7,122 bases of DNA from DATBDE01 sp045805605 (GTDB lineage Bacteria > Actinomycetota > Thermoleophilia > Solirubrobacterales > Solirubrobacteraceae): assembly GCA_045805605.1 (NCBI GenBank), contig JBJMKX010000033.1, positions 1 through 7,122 on the forward strand, given 5' to 3'. Position 1 is the first letter of the stretch, and every line of letters begins with the position of its first letter. The position numbers and the translations under genes were made by a program. Positions 5,831 to 7,122 of the stretch are shown here, in pieces. The notes beneath the pieces are model-generated. The model was not told the origin of the DNA and did no database searches. It saw only the letters and a program-made list of their open reading frames with translations.

Positions 5831-5873
5831 GCGATCGAGCCACGGCCGCAGCCGTGCGGCCGTGGGCGATCGC
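5831..5873 (+). repeat. Palindromic unit 3
   Basis: The outer arms are GCGATCG (5831-5837) and CGATCGC (5867-5873). The core is a perfect 11-bp stem, CCACGGCCGCA (5840-5850) with TGCGGCCGTGG (5855-5865), with a GCCG loop. Just after it CGCGGT (5871-5876) can pair with ACCGCG (5881-5886), a structure that would compete with the right arm. Confidence 0.8.
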
Positions 5874-5887
5874 GGTAGGCACCGCGA

Positions 5888-5915
5888 AGCCCCGTCGTTG
5901 CGCACCGACGGGGCT
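5888..5915 (+). terminator. Probable terminator hairpin after cdsA
   Basis: AGCCCCGTCG (5888-5897) and CGACGGGGCT (5906-5915) form a perfect 10-bp stem with an 8-base loop, TTGCGCAC. No U-tract follows, only CTCCTC. Hairpins of this kind without a U-tract are accepted as terminators in high-GC bacteria. The position beyond the palindrome array and before the dxr promoter suggests that the rpsB-cdsA transcript ends here. Confidence 0.55.
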
Positions 5916-5935
5916 CCTCAAGGCCAAGGGCTTGG

Positions 5936-5996
5936 GGGCGGGGGATATGGCGCCGAGCCCGAGCCCCTGGCGGTGTAACGCCAACATTCCCCGCCC
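5936..5996 (+). other. G/C-rich long-range stem with inner hairpin
   Basis: The G-rich run 5936-5946 pairs over 11 bp with 5986-5996 (GGGCGGGG with CCCCGCCC, then G-T, A-T and T-A). The enclosed part contains a 5-bp hairpin, TGGCG (5968-5972) with CGCCA (5979-5983), and a direct repeat GAGCCC. It does not match a riboswitch or small RNA I can name. It may be a second terminator or a structured leader. Confidence 0.35.
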
Positions 5997-6043
5997 GGCC
6001 ATCGCCCATTCATCCGCATCGGCAGATTGGCGTGTTGCGTGCA

Positions 6044-6062
6044 CCTTCAGGCGCCCTGAAGG
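6044..6062. promoter_or_regulatory. 19-base inverted repeat, operator-like, upstream of dxr
   Basis: CCTTCAGG, spacer CGC, CCTGAAGG is a perfect inverted repeat. It covers the place where the -35 element of the proposed dxr promoter would be. A second perfect palindrome, GGCCCGGGCC (6061-6070), abuts the -10-like hexamer. A dimeric regulator could bind here, but no known operator consensus was recognised. Confidence 0.45.
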
Positions 6063-6070
6063 CCCGGGCC

Positions 6071-6076
6071 TAGACT
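6071..6076 (+). promoter_or_regulatory. -10-like hexamer of a leaderless dxr promoter
   Basis: TAGACT fits the TANNNT -10 pattern of actinobacterial promoters. Counting the G of the dxr GTG as +1, it occupies exactly -12 to -7. No Shine-Dalgarno precedes the GTG, which agrees with a leaderless mRNA. No convincing -35 is seen at the usual spacing. Confidence 0.5.
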
Positions 6077-6082
6077 GGCCGC

Positions 6083-7122
6083 GTGGCGCGCCGCCTGCTC
6101 ATCCTGGGTTCGACAGGGTCGATCGGCACCCAGGCGCTCGAGATCGTCGAGGCTGCTCCCGAGCTCGAGCTCGTCGGGTTGTCGGCGCAGCGCTCGTGGG
6201 AGCCGCTGGTCGCTCAGGCGCGCCGGCACGGCGTGCGCCGCATCGCGCTCTCCGATGCCGACCCCGCCGCCCGCGCCGCCGAGGCGTGGACCGATGGCGA
6301 GGTGCTCGTCGGCGCCGAGGGCCTCGTCCGCCTCGTGGTCGAGTCCGACGCCGACCTGGTGCTCAACGCGCTCGTCGGCTCGGCGGGGCTCGGGCCGACG
6401 GTGGCGACGCTGGGCGAGGGAATCGACCTGGCGCTGGCCAACAAGGAGTCGCTGGTGGTGGGGGGCGAGCTCGTCACCCAGCTCGCCGAGGCCACCGGCG
6501 CCCAGATCATCCCCGTCGACTCGGAGCATTCGGCCCTCTACCAGCTCATCGAGGGCGAGGGACGGGCGGGGACGATCGACCGTCTGGTCATCACCGCGTC
6601 GGGGGGACCGTTCCGCGGCCGCACCGCCGCGGAGCTCGAGGACGTCACCGTCGAGCAGGCGCTCGCCCACCCGACATGGGCCATGGGCGGCAAGATCACG
6701 ATCGACTCGGCCACGCTGATGAACAAGGGCCTCGAGCTCATCGAGGCCCACCACCTGTTCGGCACGCCGTACGAGCGCATCGACGTCGTCGTCCATCCGC
6801 AGTCGATCGTCCATTCCTACGTGCTGCTGTGCGACGGCGCGGCGCTCGCCCACCTCGGCCACCCGGACATGCGCGTGCCGATCTCCTACGCGCTGCACTT
6901 CCCCGAGCGCGTCGACGTGCCGGTGGCGCCGCTCGACCTCGCCGCCCTCGGCGCGCTGACCTTCGAGCCGGTGGACGCCGACGCCTTCGCCTGCCTGCGC
7001 CTGGCGCGCGAGGCCGCCGCCGCGGGCGGCACCGCGCCGTGCGTGCTCAATGCCGCCAACGAGGTCGCCGTCCACGCCTTCCTCACCGGCCGGCTGGACT
7101 TCCTCGGCATCCCGGCGGTCAT
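6083..7122 (+). CDS. dxr: 1-deoxy-D-xylulose 5-phosphate reductoisomerase, 3' end cut by window
   Basis: DXR converts DXP to 2-C-methyl-D-erythritol 4-phosphate with NADPH, the first committed step of the MEP isoprenoid pathway. The 346 complete codons visible are open throughout. The NADPH-binding GSTGSIG is at 9-15 and LANKESLVVGG at 118-128. The metal ligands are expected at Asp146 and Glu148 (PVDSEHSAL) and Glu218 (NKGLELIEA). TASGGPFR is at 171-178, and HPTWAMGGKITIDSATLMNK (196-215) carries substrate-binding His196, Ser209, Asn214 and Lys215. HPQSIVHS is at 238-245 and LNAANEVAV at 322-330. The family is usually close to 390 aa, so roughly 40-50 residues are missing beyond the edge. GTG 6083 places the Rossmann motif as expected. 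There is no ribosome binding site. A separate promoter is likely, although the product supplies UppS upstream. Confidence 0.97.
   Translation, partial: MARRLLILGSTGSIGTQALEIVEAAPELELVGLSAQRSWEPLVAQARRHGVRRIALSDADPAARAAEAWTDGEVLVGAEGLVRLVVESDADLVLNALVGSAGLGPTVATLGEGIDLALANKESLVVGGELVTQLAEATGAQIIPVDSEHSALYQLIEGEGRAGTIDRLVITASGGPFRGRTAAELEDVTVEQALAHPTWAMGGKITIDSATLMNKGLELIEAHHLFGTPYERIDVVVHPQSIVHSYVLLCDGAALAHLGHPDMRVPISYALHFPERVDVPVAPLDLAALGALTFEPVDADAFACLRLAREAAAAGGTAPCVLNAANEVAVHAFLTGRLDFLGIPAV

Larger units (their letters stand above)
5722..5873 (+). repeat. Tandem array of three palindromic units between cdsA and dxr
   Basis: Three units share one plan: a 7-base left arm (GCGGTCG or GCGATCG), two bases AA or AG, a different GC-rich hairpin core starting CC and ending GG, a single G, then the matching right arm (CGACCGC or CGATCGC). 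Units are at 5722-5765, 5771-5815 and 5831-5873. The linkers are GTTTG (5766-5770) and GTTTG plus GCGGTCGAAG (5816-5830). The array starts one base after the cdsA stop. Repeated arms around variable cores resemble REP/BIME-like mobile palindromes or an array of RNA hairpins. I know no named family that matches. Confidence 0.8.

Noticed and set aside
5722..5873. Integron attC sites or a CRISPR array
   Set aside because: No attC GTTRRRY/RYYYAAC core boxes, integrase or cassettes are present. The units are palindromes with variable cores and short linkers, not identical repeats with uniform spacers.
5717..5878. Classic REP elements marked by GTAG
   Set aside because: GTAG occurs at 5717-5720 (within the cdsA end) and 5875-5878, but not at the base of units 2 and 3, and no RAYT transposase is in the window. 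Two tetramers are easily chance.
5928..5944. G-quadruplex in the G-rich run
   Set aside because: Only three separate G tracts of three or more lie close together; a fourth is too distant for a standard quadruplex.
5754..5978. Open frame of 74 codons inside the cdsA-dxr gap
   Set aside because: It runs through the palindrome array and terminator hairpin, has no good ribosome binding site, and its composition only reflects the repeats.
4728..6044. Long minus-strand open frame of over 400 codons opposite uppS and cdsA
   Set aside because: It is antisense to clearly conserved genes, has Arg/Asp/His-rich low-complexity content, matches no family, and is expected by chance in very GC-rich coding DNA. 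The other long minus-strand frames (for example 881-2119, 1708-2829 and 6047-7075) were rejected for the same reason.

Overview
The window is about 7.1 kb of very GC-rich, almost wholly coding DNA. All recognisable genes lie on the + strand. It carries a conserved bacterial housekeeping cluster: an RluA/RluD-family pseudouridine synthase, then rpsB (ribosomal protein S2), tsf (EF-Ts), pyrH (UMP kinase), frr (ribosome recycling factor), uppS (undecaprenyl diphosphate synthase), cdsA (CDP-diglyceride synthase) and dxr (DXP reductoisomerase, cut by the right edge). The high GC, the GTG/TTG starts, the long charged tail on S2, the short single-core EF-Ts and the rpsB-tsf-pyrH-frr-uppS-cdsA-dxr order suggest a high-GC actinobacterium, perhaps the Thermoleophilia/Solirubrobacterales side. 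That placement is an inference and was not tested by any search.

Layout. Bases 1-942 hold the RluD-like gene and possibly the last codons of an overlapping upstream gene, perhaps lspA. A strong UUCG-capped hairpin starts 5 bases after its stop and probably ends that transcript. A 132-base non-coding leader (983-1114) precedes rpsB. From rpsB to cdsA the genes are tightly packed: ATGA overlap rpsB/tsf, 10-base gap tsf/pyrH, GTGA overlap pyrH/frr, 36-base gap frr/uppS with a possible coupling mini-ORF, and 1-base TGATG overlap uppS/cdsA. This reads as one operon joining translation (S2, EF-Ts, RRF), UMP phosphorylation and envelope lipid synthesis. dxr feeds the same lipid branch, because it makes isoprenoid precursors for UppS.

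The 362-base gap between cdsA and dxr (5721-6082) is the most unusual part. It holds three tandem palindromic units (5722-5873). They share nearly identical 7-base outer arms around different GC-rich hairpin cores. One unit differs from the others by a matched change in both arms, so pairing is kept. A perfect 10-bp terminator-like stem follows (5888-5915), then a G/C-rich stem (5936-5996), a 19-base perfect inverted repeat (6044-6062) and a TAGACT -10-like hexamer. That hexamer lies exactly 7 to 12 bases before the dxr GTG, as expected for a leaderless mRNA. dxr therefore probably has its own promoter.

No tRNA, rRNA, CRISPR array, transposase or defence gene was seen. The genes are ordinary core genes. 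The novelty, if any, lies in the intergenic palindrome array, the dxr promoter region and a few local oddities.
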